A DNA stretch of 64,000 bases from Acorus gramineus (Eukaryota > Streptophyta > Magnoliopsida > Acorales > Acoraceae): assembly GCA_030737835.1 (NCBI GenBank), contig JAUJYN010000026.1, forward strand, positions 966,131 to 1,030,130, in the 5' to 3' direction. A program made the position numbers and the translations under genes. The notes beneath the pieces are model-generated. The model had not been told where the DNA came from. It searched no databases and was given only the letters and a program-made list of their open reading frames with translations. Numbering within the stretch: position 1 is the stretch's first letter; each line of letters opens with the position of its first letter. This document shows positions 48,535-59,226 of the stretch, one piece after another.

Positions 48535-48547
48535 AAGGGGGGAAGAA
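48535..48547 (+). other. Polypurine tract of G
   Basis: AAGGGGGGAAGAA abuts the 3' LTR, as in element A, although the nearby coding sequence is dead. Confidence 0.92.
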
Positions 48548-49022
48548 TGTTGTGTCTGTGTCATTTGGAGCGCTCAGTTTGAAGATTTGGGTACATAATT
48601 TTTTTTCTAAGTTCCTGATTTGGTATTTGGATTTGATTTTGTTAAAATCCAAGATGATGTGGTTTAATTGGGATTTTATTATGAGATGTCCAGTTTTGAG
48701 TTAGCTTTCGCACAGAAGTGGAATTAGATCAACTGAATTCTTGTAGTAAAAGTTATGGGTATTTTTCCAAGTATACCCCGGGGATGGAAATTCTGGCAGC
48801 AGCCCTGCTCGATGTTTAGCTCTAATTTCGGAATAGCTGGAGGGATTATCTGATCTTGCCATGAACATGAAAGTTGTAGATAATCTTCTTAGCTTTCCAT
48901 CGGTCTTGAAATCAAGCAATTCGGAGCTGTATCGAGGAAGTTATGGCTGTTCCAGTGAAGCTTGCGCAGAATTTCTAGTCGAAAGGCGACTTAGTAATTC
49001 CCCCTTAAGATATTTTGATAAA

Positions 49023-49061
<39 letters not shown>

Positions 49062-51570
49062 TCCTCGTCAGCGACTTCATCTGAGGCTCTCTCTTTCACC
49101 TTTCCAAGCCCCCAATTGTTTGAAGAAAAGCCTCAATGAGAAAGAGAGGGTGGTGGAGGAAGTGGTGGTGGATCTTTGTGTTTGTGTGTTGTTGGTTGTT
49201 TCCCCTCTCTCTCAAGCTCCTTTGCATGATCTCCCCCCCCCCCTGTTTTGCTGCTGAAGAGGAGGCTGAGGAGAGGCTAGAGGCGGTGGTGGTGGTTGAG
49301 GTGGTCGCGGGTGCGTCGAGGGCCCCCGAACCTCCCCCTTTTGTTCCCCCTCCAAGGTGAGCTCCTCCCCTCTTTTCCTTGATATTTTTGGCTTAAGGGG
49401 ATGTTGGGAAGGTCATGCATGTTGGGTAGATGTGTTAGGGTGTGTGTGAGGGGTTGGGGTGGGTGAAAATGTGGTTAGGATGGCTTGGGTGCGCGCTGGG
49501 CGCGGTCTGCGCGCGTGCGCGCGCAGGCGCGCTCAGGCGGGCGTAGTCAGGCGCGTGGACGCGCGCCTGCGTGTCCGCGCGGTAGTGCGCGTGGGTGCGC
49601 GCGGGTTCAGGCGCGAGCGGGGTGCGCGGGGGTGTGCGCGGGTGCGCGTAGGCGAGTGCCTGGGCAGTGTGCCTGGGTGCGGGGCAGGGCGCCTGGGCAT
49701 GCGCCTGGGCGCGGAGCTGAGGACCAGTGCGCGCGGGTGCGTGCGCGTGCGTGCGTGCGCGTGCTGGGGCGTGCGCAGGGTGCTGTGCGTGGGGTGCAGG
49801 CTGGACGCGCGCGAGCTGGCGCGTGCGTGCGGCAGTGCGTCGGGGCGCGCGGGCAGGCGCGCGGCAGTGCACCGAGGGTGCCGGGGTGTGTGCGCGCGTG
49901 CGCATTCGTGCGGGCGCGTGCGGGAGGCTGTGCGTACGGCTGCCCGGGGGTTCGGGATTGAGTTGGGGTGCTCGGGCTCGCGTGCGTACGGGCCGTATGT
50001 ACGTTTGTCCGAGTGTTGTGTATTTTAAGGTATTTTTGGTATATATGGTGTATTTTACTCACCGAATTGACTACCATATTTTGCAGATCTTGGTGGACGG
50101 TCGCGCGACGACCGGACTATCGGTGAGTGGGACAACCCAACCCAGTTGGGAGGCTCTATATGCACTTGGGTGTATACTGTCCTCCCCTGGGGCACCGCAG
50201 TTGATATTAACTTGTTATATGTAATCCATGCAAGCATGATTAGTGTGTTGAATGCATGCCACCCTAGACTTTGTATGTTAGGGACCTGCACCCTTAGGAT
50301 ATGTGTAAGAGCCGTGCATCCTGTCACCTTGTTATCATGCTAGGAAAGCCTCGACCTATGCATGCGTCCTAGTAGTTTGATTTATTAAATTAAATGCAAG
50401 CTTATGATATCTTTAGCATGCCTTAGGGAATATTAAGGGGCCTTGCGAGGTTAACATTGAGACCCGGGCTAGGGTACTTCGTGTTCCTTGTTTGGTTGGC
50501 GGGAAGTCGTATATCGGGACCTCAGGTTGCCCTCCCAAGGTTCTTTTCCCCATTATTATCTTATATATTCCCCGCATCTTGGTTATGCGCGCTGGAGGAA
50601 TTCTGAAGAATTCAAGACATTAGAGTTGTTGAGATGTGTTGTCAGCGGATCCGAGTGGATCATATACGCATGGATAGGCTGTTCTGTTCCCTTTGTTGGA
50701 TCCGTGTAGAGACTGCCCCGGCGTTAGAAAGGTTGTCCCGCGCAGGGGCTCCCATCAGTAGGCACCTCCTGATTTGGGAAGGACTGTGCTGAATGTGGGA
50801 GTGGCCAAGCGGCCTACGGAGTGGGAAGAGACTATCAGTGGACCAAGGGTGACCATCAGCCTAGTCAGTCCCAATATCCTATGTCACCTATTGAGGGGTG
50901 AGGGTGAGGGTGTGGTGGGTCGGCGATGTAGCGACCCACTAGTTTGTGTAGTTGTGGACCAAGGATGATTAACAGCTTAGTAAGTCCCAATATCCTATGT
51001 CACCTATTGAGGGGTGAGGGTGAGGGTGTGGTGGGTCGGTGATGTAGCGACCCACTGGATTGTGGAGTTCTTGCCACTTTGAGGCTTGAATAAAAATTGT
51101 GGTTAATATAAATTGTGATCCATGGGTTGTGCTATTCACTGAGCATGTGGCTCACCCCTCGCATATATTATTCTCCAGTGTTGTCTGAGTCAGATCTGAA
51201 GGAGGAGCTCCCCGAGGGACTTCATCAGTAGCGGAGTAGCGCCACGTCCCGCGAGTATCAAAGGCTATCAGCATCCCTTTTTTATTGTATGTATTATATT
51301 CCGTGCTTGGGCACGTGGTTGTATTATATTTGGATGTCGTTGTATATATATTGGCTCTCACAGGACAGTTGATTATGTATCGAGTCTGTAATATGTTTTT
51401 GAATTACAGACTTAGTCTTTTAGCTTCCGCTATTTGTGTATATATCCTGTCAGCTTCATTGTTGTCTGTGTTGTCATATTGATGTTGTTTAGGGTATGTT
51501 ATTGACCTCCTGTTTAGACTGCTGATATCATATACACTTGCCGCGTCCCGGGGACGCCCGGGGCGTGACA
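48548..51570 (+). repeat. 3' LTR of G
   Basis: Partner of 41777-44816. It has a longer (CT)n run (49026-49058), GC tract (about 49490-49930), cassette (50437-50540), the tandem G-rich duplication (about 50836-51062), exon 3 reading VLSESDLKEELPEGLHQ then stop, and hairpin GTCTGTAAT/ATTACAGAC (51384-51411). Confidence 0.93.
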
Positions 51571-52179
51571 GCGCGCGCCTGCTCTGCCTGCGCGCGCAGA
51601 CTCGCGCGCACGCGCGTGGATGACCCCGCACGCGTGCCCGAGCCAACCCCACCACCTCCCTCAGCCCTCCCACACCCCAAACACTCATGCACACCTTGCA
51701 CAACCAAAAACACATCCTAAACATGCATCTAAACAAGAAATAGGGGGGGGGGGGAAAGCTTACCCAAGGGAGGAAAGGAAGGGAGGGAAGATCGGGTGCT
51801 CTTCGCGCACCGAAACACCACCACCAAGACCACCACCACCAAGCCCTCTTCTCAGCCTAAAAGTGGCTGAAAACAGAGGATAAAAGGGACCATAAGGGGA
51901 GGAAAAACAAAGGGGAAAGCAAATCTATTACCATGGAAAGATAGATCAGGTCCTTACCAAGCTTTTCTCCTTCTAGGGTTTCTTCTTTCAACCACTTCTA
52001 CTAGATCATAAAGTGGAAAAGAGAGAAGATGAGAGAGCTTGAGAGAGAGATGGAGAAGAAGATGAATAGAAGGGGGTGCACTATTTGTAGGCGTGGACAT
52101 CACTTAAAGGCCACACATACACACACCACACACACACTCACACTTAGAAAAAAAAAATTAGGTTAAGCTATGTTTAAGG

Positions 52180-52310
52180 GAACTTTGACCCTAGTCAACC
52201 CAACCACACTAGAAAACAAAAGATTTTGACCAAGTCAAGGGTCAAAATTGACTTGGTAAAAGTCATCTTTGACTTGGTCAAGTCTCCCAATGACTTTTCG
52301 CTTGGTCAAA
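52180..52310 (-). promoter_or_regulatory. W-box cluster in LTR H
   Basis: Repeated TTGACC/TTGACT and GGTCAA/AGTCAA motifs in U3, as in element A. Confidence 0.55.
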
Positions 52311-52663
52311 ACCCGGATACGATTCAGAACTGTGAAATTCTAAAACGTTATCGGAATTCGATGAAATTTTCGTGAGTGGCTTGAAATGGCACCAGGACAC
52401 ATAATATACAGTTAGATTTTCAATCGGAGTCTTTAGGCTCAGGATGATAGCTAAAAGTCCAAAATTTTAGCGGTTCCGATCGAAAAAAGAGAAAGTTGAA
52501 AAACTGGCAGAATGCTCCAATGGTTACCAGAAGGTAAAAAGTGACACATATATAACAGTTCGTATATTTTCAGTTCGGATTCATGCTATTACTAATTTTA
52601 TTCATATTGCGCTAAATTAAAATTTATTTAGGTGTTTAACTAGTTGTTGTATTTTTGATGTAG

Positions 52664-52823
52664 CTTGGATAGCGTGTTCTTCGTTATGAAATATGTTGAA
52701 TGTCTAGTTCAATGGTCTTTCAGTGGGTTTCATTTCACCCAAGAGGACATCAAGAGGATTAAGGATGAGACAACAACTGATTTTATTAGAATAGGAAGAA
52801 AACGTTGTAATTTAAATAATTGA
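52664..52823 (+). pseudogene. Ulp1-like cysteine protease terminal exon fragment in the Mutator-like element
   Basis: A GATGTAG acceptor (ending 52663) is followed by about 53 codons and TGA (52821-52823). The translation contains DSVFFVMKYVECLVQW and FTQEDIKRIKDE. The pattern (D-x-x-V-F-V-M-K-Y-x-E-C, then FTQEDI) resembles the C-terminal part of C48/Ulp1 SUMO-type proteases carried by some plant Mutator-like elements. The position of the catalytic Cys (usually D-C-G) appears to be Ser here, so it would be inactive even if intact. No other exon is left between the nested insertions. Assignment rests on motif memory only. Confidence 0.45.
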
Positions 52824-53109
52824 TGTATCTATTTTAACAAAATTTTGGGATTATATCTATAACAATTTTGTGTATATTAAATGCACTTACAGATGATAAT
52901 GAAATGAATTACAGTTCATGAATCCATTGTAATGACATTAAAAATGTATATATAACCATTATGTGTTTAAACATTTTTGTGTACGTTAATATTTGTTATA
53001 AATAACTATTAGATATTTATAACTATGTGTATGATTTCTGTATGTATCATATTATATTTTTGTATTTTTGTAACTATCTGTAAAGGGTAGTTCATGTATT
53101 ATGAAAAAT
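52824..53109. other. Mutator-like element interior, right side
   Basis: AT-rich sequence with no recognisable gene, between the Ulp1-like fragment and the right TIR. Confidence 0.5.
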
Positions 53110-53220
53110 TAGGGGCAAAAAAATAGGACCAGATTTCAGGGATAAATAAAAAATAAAAAGAAGTCAAGGGGCAGAAAAACAATTAGACCCTTGGTCAAGG
53201 GGTATTTGAACAATTCACCC
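53110..53220 (-). repeat. Right TIR of the Mutator-like element
   Basis: Inverted match of 17930-18040, ending TTTGAACAATTCACCC before the AAGAAACTT duplication. Confidence 0.75.
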
Positions 53221-53308
53221 AAGAAACTTATGGTTCTTTGTATCTGAATTTTCAATTGTTTGAAGCATCATTATATACCTCATGGTCATACAATATTTGC
53301 TCTTCAAG
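53221..53308 (-). pseudogene. Ty1/copia pol remnant, continuation
   Basis: This resumes the copia sequence after the Mutator-like element (the TSD copy is 53221-53229) and is cut again by LTR K at 53308. It is too short to assign a domain by itself. The continuity argument comes from the flanking TSD. Confidence 0.5.
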
Positions 53309-56193
53309 TGTCACGCCCCAGGGCGGCCGTCCCCGAGACGTGGCAAAAATAAATATCAGCTATCAATACCTGAGGTCAATAAGGACACCAACAACAATAC
53401 ACAAGGCGGCAAAGCAAGATAATGATAACTGACTGAAAAACGGAAGCATAATATATAACAATGTCTGTAAATCAAAAACATTATTACAGACCCTAATACA
53501 CAATCAATGTTCTATGAAAGCCAAGTCTAGACCAAAGAAAATACAACCTGTGCCACATGCACGATTTACAAGCATAAATGACTCTAGGAATGCTGACAGC
53601 CTCGCACTCGCCATCCGCCGGAAGAACGCTCCACGCCCATAAGACCACGCCACAGGAAAGCTCCAGCTCCACGCCCAACACTGCCCTTGAAAAGAAACAG
53701 TATGCGAGAGGTGAGCTACAAGCTCAGTGAGTGGCTGGAAACCAATCACCATTCTACAATTCAATACAAAATGAATTTCCCTATCAAGGAAAACATGGGT
53801 AGAAACCCATGGATAACTGGGTCACGCGGCGGCGCGACCAACCTCACCCCCACCCTCACTCCCGGAGGGAGTCTTTTGGAACTTATGGAGAGACCATACC
53901 GTCGGTCGAAGAAACCCAGATTTACTGGTCTAGAGACCATACCATCGGTTGAAGAGTCCCGGATTTACTGGTCTAGAGACCATACCGTCGGTTGAAGAGA
54001 CCCGGATTTACTGGTCTACTCAACACTACTGGATCATCTACCTCTAGATAATCGCCCAACGATGTCCTTCAACATCGATCACGAGACCAGACCCAACAAC
54101 TTATGGGAACGGTCAAACAACGAATGGGTCACGAGGCGACGTGTCTTCGCCTCATCCACACCCTCACTCCTGAAAGGAGACATCTTGGGACTTTGGGAAG
54201 AGACTTAGACTTCTCTACACCCCTGGTCCACCGGTAGCCTCTCCCACCCTCGTGGCATCCGCCTAGTCCTCTTATAGGTATAGCCAACGCCGGGGAGTTC
54301 CTACATCGGATCCAACGAAGGGGAGAACGATTCCCACGCCCGTAACATCATTCGTTAACCCTCTCCCAGGTAGTATCTACAACCCGATCTCCTCAACTCA
54401 CCGCTCTACACCCTTGGTCCGCCAGTAGCCCTTTTCCCGGGTAGCCTCTACCTGGTATACTCCCACGATCAGTACTCTTCTGAATGCATCGGTGGTACCT
54501 ACGGATGGGAGCCCTCTGTCAGGACAGCTAAACCCGAGAAGTTCCTACATCGGATCCAATGAAGGGGAGAACGATCCCATGTTCGCAAAGCGAAACCCAA
54601 TGGAAAACAACCACTCTCGATACTCGCTTATCGAGATATCAAACACAGGCATAACAACAATCAACACACTCATATTAACCTTAAAGTAGTCATAGTCCCT
54701 ATACGGGAGTAACTACACAAGTTAGAGGGTCGTAACATCGCCGATCCACCCCACGCTCACCCTTTAGGGGTGTCATGGGTCTTTTGGGACAGACTAGACC
54801 GCTCTCCACCCCTGGTCCACCCGGTAGCCTCTCCCACCCTCGGGCCTCCGCCTGGTATACTCCCACTATCAGTACAGTCCGACACATCGGAGGTACCTAC
54901 GGATGGGAGCCCTCTGTCAGGTACAGCCAACGCCGGGGAGTTCCTACATCGGATCCAACCAAAAGGAGAAGACAGCCCACTCACGCGCGTACGATCCTGT
55001 TGGATCCGTCGACAACGATTTCTAACACTACTAATGTCATGAATTCTCAAGAATTCCTCCAGGGTGCATAACTAAGATGCGGGGAAACATATATTATAAC
55101 AACAAGGTTATAATATTCTCTAAGGCATGCTTACAACAATATAATCACATTCGATTTAAATAAATTTAAACAAAATGGGAAACATGTGTAGGTCGGGGCT
55201 TTCCAATTAAAGGACAAGGTGACTAAACATGCATTGGCCGCTACACATGATATAAGGGTGCGTATCCCTAGCATACAAAGTCTAAGGTGGCATGGATATA
55301 TCATATTAATCATGCATGCAAAATATCTACATATTTTAGCTAGGGGCCCCACCGATGCGCGACGCGCGTCTATGCGGGTCGAGCGCATCCCTAGAGAGGG
55401 GGGGGGGATTGGAATCAAACCACTCACCTTACAACCCGGGACTTCGCGCATCCCATCCGACGAGATCTGCAAGGTAGGGGCATCCAACTGGTGAGAAACA
55501 ACACAATTTACACATAGAAATACATTAGAAATACCCAGTACTCGGACAAGCATGCATACGGACTCGCACGCATGTGAGCACGCACGTACGCACGCGAGTC
55601 CGAGTGCCCCGACACCTACCCGAACCCTCGGCCAGCCACACGCATAGCCCCCCGCAAGCGCACGCACGCATACGCACGCACGGCCCGAGCCGACACAACC
55701 ACCTCCCTCAGCCACCAACAGCCCCACCCCCCCCCCCCCCCCACAACCCCCAAACCACCAAGCTCCCCAAGCACACCCATAAACACCTCTTATACATGCC
55801 TCTAAGCAAGAAAGGAAAGAAAGAAAACTCACCCAAGGAGAGGAAAGGAAGGGGAGGAGATCGGGTGCTCTTCGCGCACCGAAACACCACCTCCAAGGCC
55901 ACCACTACCAAGACCTCTTGTCAACCAAAGAGGGGCTGAAAACAGAGGTAAAAAGGGGATATAAGAGGGGATCACACTTGAGGGAACTCGAATCCGAGAC
56001 CATGGATGGATAGATCGGGACAATACCTACCTTTTCTCCTTCTAGGGTTTTTGATTTCAACCTTAGCTAGGTCATAAAGGGGATTTAAAGAGAGGGAGAG
56101 AGAGAGATTGAGAGGTGGAGAATATGATGAATAGGGGAGGTTTTATTGTTGTCGTGGGATTTATTTATGCTCACACACACACCACACACTCTC
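53309..56193 (-). repeat. LTR K, interrupted by element I and continuing outside
   Basis: It begins TGTCACGCCCCAGGG on plus (LTR end on minus). The first part is B-like, including three minisatellite units (about 53887-54020). The GC tract is reduced to about 150 bp (55550-55700), followed by a poly-C run near 55722-55741. Its U3-side sequence (55840-56190) resembles A-type LTRs, so K is a recombinant type. It is cut by element I at 56193. Confidence 0.8.
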
Positions 56194-56442
56194 TGTTATA
56201 TATGTGTCACTTTTAGCCTTATGGTAACCATTGGAGCATTCTGGCAGTTTTTGAGTTTTTTTCATTTTTCGATCGGAACCGCTAAAATTTTGGACTGTTA
56301 GCTATCATCCTGAGTTTGAAGACTCTGATTGAAAATCTAACTGCATATTATGTGTCCTGGTGCCATTGCAAGCCACTCACGAAAATTTCATCGAATTTCG
56401 GTAACGTTTCAGAATTTTGCAGTTCCACGGCGTATCCGGGTT

Positions 56443-56545
56443 TTGACCGAGCGAGAAGTCATTGGGAAAGTTGACTTGGTCAAAGTGGGCCCATGACTTG
56501 GTCAACCCCTTTATTTTTTTGTGTGGTTGGGTTGACCCAAGTCAA
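56443..56545 (+). promoter_or_regulatory. W-box cluster in U3 of I
   Basis: Six TTGAC(C/T) cores counting both strands in about 100 bp, upstream of a TTATTTAAGTG core-promoter candidate near 56620. Confidence 0.55.
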
Positions 56546-57651
56546 AGCTCACTTAAGCCTCACTAATCCTCTCTTAAACCCTAATTAAATCTAGTTAGCC
56601 TAATCTAAGTGGTGTTGACTTATTTAAGTGAGCTAAAAATATCTCCCCACTATTCATCATCTTCTCCAATTGATTTTCTCTCTCCCTCTCTCTCTTTTTC
56701 TTTGTTTTGAGCTAGTTAGAGTGCTTGAAACTAAAAACCGAAAGTAGAGAAAGGTTAGATCTTGTCCCGATCTATCCACCGGTGGTCTCGGATTCGAGTT
56801 CCCACTTGTATGACCCTTCTAACACCCTCTTTTCTCCTCTGATTTCAGCCATCTTGAGGGCTGAGGGAGATCGTGGTGGTGGTGGTCCTTGAAGAGGTGT
56901 TTCGGTGCGCGGAGAGCAACCGAACTTCCCTTCATTCCTTTCCTTCCTTGGGTAAGCTCTTTTTCCTTCCTTCTCTTGCTTAGATGCATGTTAGGAGGGT
57001 GGTTTTGAGTGCTGGTGGCTGTTGGTGGCGGTTGGTGGCGGTTGGAGGCCATTGGTGGCCGGTGAGGGGTGGTAGGGTGGCTCGGGCAGGATGGTGGGTT
57101 GCCTCGGGTAGGCTGGCAGCACAGGTAGCGCAGGCAGGCAGGCTGGCGAGCAGGGCAGGCAGAGCAGCTGGCAGGGCACGCACGCGTGCTCGCGGGCGTG
57201 CGCTCGGGTGGAGCAGGAGCGTGCGGGTGCTGCGCGCTGGGAGCCATGCGCGGGCGTGCGCGCGGGGCACTGCGCAGAGGCGCAGTGAGGGCGTGCGCGC
57301 GGGGCGCTGCGCAGAGGCGCAGGCGTGCTGTGCGCGCGCGGTGAGGCGAACCGGTGGTGCGCGCAGGGTGCGCGCGGGGCTAGGCTGTTATATATGTGTC
57401 ACGTTTTCGGCCTGCTGGTAACCATTGGACCATTTTGGTAGTTTTTAAAATTTTTCGTTTTTCGATCGGAACCGCTAAAATTTTGAACTGTTAGTTACCG
57501 TCCTGAGCTAGAGGACTCCGATTGAAAATCTAACTGCATATTATGTGTCCTGGTGCCATTCTAAGCCACTCATGAAAATTTCATCGAATTCCGGTAACGT
57601 TTCCGAAATTTCACAGTTCCGGGGGCGTATCCGGGTTTTTAAGTGACTTGC

Positions 57652-57660
57652 TATATAAAG
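57652..57660 (+). promoter_or_regulatory. TATA box of LTR J
   Basis: TATATAAAG, followed about 30 bp downstream by CACTATTCATCATC, which is shared by I, J and F and is the likely start region. Confidence 0.6.
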
Positions 57661-58365
57661 GAGATCTAAAATTTGGATTCCACTATTCATCATCCCTACC
57701 AAAAGCTTTTTCTCTCTCCCCTCTCTCCTTTTCTTCCATTTGAGCCCCTTAGAGCCTCAAACCCAAAAACCTAAAGCATAGAAAGTGTAGATCGGGTCCC
57801 GATCTACACCCCGGTGCTTTCAAATCCGAATTTCGGCCAACCTAGCCCTCCCATCCGCCCTCTCTTCTCCTCAGATCCGAGCCAAATCGGAGGTGGGAGT
57901 TCGTCTCGGTGGTAGAGACCGTTGGGGGAGCGTTTCGGTGCGCGGAGAGCAACCGGACACCTCTTCCTCCCCCTTGGTAAGCTCTTTTTCCTCTTCTTTT
58001 TGGCTTAGATGAATGTTAGGAAGGGGGTTTTGTGTTTGGGTGGTGGTCGGCGGCTGTGGGAGGCTGTCGGAGGTGGTTGGGGGCGGTCGGAGGCCGATGG
58101 GTGGTCGTAGAGGAGCTCGAGCAGGGAGGGTGGCAGTCCCGGGCAGCAGGCAGCACAGTCAGCGCTCAGGCAGGTGGAGCGGTAGGGTGTGCGCGCGTGC
58201 GCGCGGATGTGCGCTTGGGCGTGCGCTCGGGTGGGCACTGGGCGTGCTGGGTGCTGGGGGTGCTGGTCGAGTGGGCGTGCGTGCAGGGCATCGTGCAGGG
58301 TGCGCGCGGAGCGCTGCGCAAGGGCGCAGGCACGCTGTGCGCGCGCGGGAGTCGGTGGATATTTT

Positions 58366-58644
58366 GGGGCGTGACAAGGCGATGAGGCGCTGGGCGTGCG
58401 GGTGTGCCCGCGAGTCGCTGCGCTGGGGCGCAGTGGGCGTGCGGTGCACCCCAGGGGACTCGGCAGGGTGTCCGGGCGTGCGGGCTGGACTCGGCAGTGA
58501 ATCTGGGCTCGCGGGCCGGGGCTCGGCTGTGCGCCGGGGGTGGGTGGCCGTGCGTACGGCTGCCCGGGGCTTCGGGATTGAGTTGGGGTGCTCGGGCTCG
58601 CGTGCGTACGGGCCGTATGGATGATTATCATCCCATTAAGTCCC
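58366..58644 (+). repeat. Templated filler insert in LTR J
   Basis: 58366-58619 is a close copy of 60675-60929, and so includes the last 11 bp of J itself plus the I-LTR flank. It is joined through GTATGG to a copy of 60055-60084 (58615-58644). Confidence 0.7.
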
Positions 58645-59190
58645 TCTTCATAGTGGGCGTGCTGGTTGCTGGCGTGTCGGGTGTGCAAGACGCGCGTGCA
58701 GGGGCGCAGTGCGCGCGGGTGCACCCGGGAGGAGCTGGTCGAGCGGCTGGTGCGAGGAGCTGGTCGAGCGACTGGTGCGGAGAGCTGTGCAAGCGGATGA
58801 TGCGCGGGGAGTGCGCGCGAGGCGAGCGAGGTGCGCGCGGGGCGTGCGGTGTGCTCGCGGGTGGGCGCGAGGCGTGCGGGGTGCGCGCGGGCTGCTGCGC
58901 TGGGGCGCAGTGGGCGCGCGGTACACCCGAGAGGCTGGTCGGCGTGTCCAGGCGGCGGGCAGGGGCCTGGCGGTGCGCTGGGTGCGCGGGCTGAGGCGCG
59001 GCGGCGCATCCGGGGGTCAGGTGGCCGTGCGGGTGGTTGCCGGGGGTGCGGGAGTGAGTCGGGGTGCTCGGGCTAGCGTGCGTACGGGGCGTATGCACGT
59101 TTGCCCGAGTGTTGGGTATTTATTTGTGTATTTTGTGTATTTTGGGGTATTTGTGGATTATACTCACCCAGTTAATATCCTGTCTTGCAG

Positions 59191-59226
59191 ATCTCGACGG
59201 ACGGTCGCGCGTCGACCCGATTTCTG
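59191..59226 (+). other. Candidate leader exon 2 of LTR J
   Basis: 36 nt between TGTCTTGCAG and GTGAGT. All A-type copies have 36 nt and B-type copies 39 nt, so phase is kept. In the frame that fits exon 3 it reads about DLDGRSRVDPIS. Confidence 0.4.

Larger units (their letters stand above)
41777..51570 (+). mobile_element. Element G: complete non-autonomous B-type retroelement, TSD GCGCG
   Basis: 9.79 kb with LTRs of 3040 and 3023 bp, PBS and PPT, flanked by GCGCG (41772-41776 and 51571-51575). The 3.7-kb internal region has no working gene: a short gag 5' fragment, a piece of LTR, then pol fragments in the wrong order with one block twice. The LTRs look nearly identical where compared (a small deletion and few substitutions near the start), so it moved recently. 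It must have been mobilised in trans, most simply by A-type proteins, since PBS, PPT and LTR 3' end match (inference). Confidence 0.93.
40051..52557 (-). repeat. Solo A-type LTR H, TSD GTTCG, split by element G
   Basis: On minus it runs from TGTTATATATGTGTCAC (52557) to the GCGACA end at 40051 (plus TGTCGCGCCCC), with perfect TSDs GTTCG (40046-40050 and 52558-52562). Own sequence is 40051-41776 and 51576-52557, about 2.7 kb. G sits in its GC tract. Exon 3 again reads VISESDLKEELPEAHQQ then stop, using CAA for one Gln. Confidence 0.92.
17930..53220. mobile_element. Mutator-like element with long TIRs, 9-bp TSD, split by nested retroelements
   Basis: The ends are inverted repeats of about 110 bp: GGCTGAATTGTTCAAATG at the left and, on the other strand, GGGTGAATTGTTCAAATA at the right. 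They are flanked by a perfect 9-bp duplication AAGAAACTT (17921-17929 and 53221-53229), the size typical of Mutator-like elements. Without LTR C and LTR H the element is only about 1.4 kb (17930-18254, 39615-40050, 52558-53220), AT-rich and without transposase. It carries a fragment resembling a Ulp1-type protease exon (52664-52823), as seen in some plant Mutator-like elements that carry Ulp1-like genes. Confidence 0.8.

Noticed and set aside
53887-54020. CRISPR-like array (three 43-bp repeats)
   Set aside because: Units are contiguous and have no unique spacers, and the context is a plant LTR; it is a minisatellite.
58005-59009. 334-codon minus-strand open frame
   Set aside because: Antisense of the GC tract in LTR J; it includes the filler insert and has no recognisable domain.
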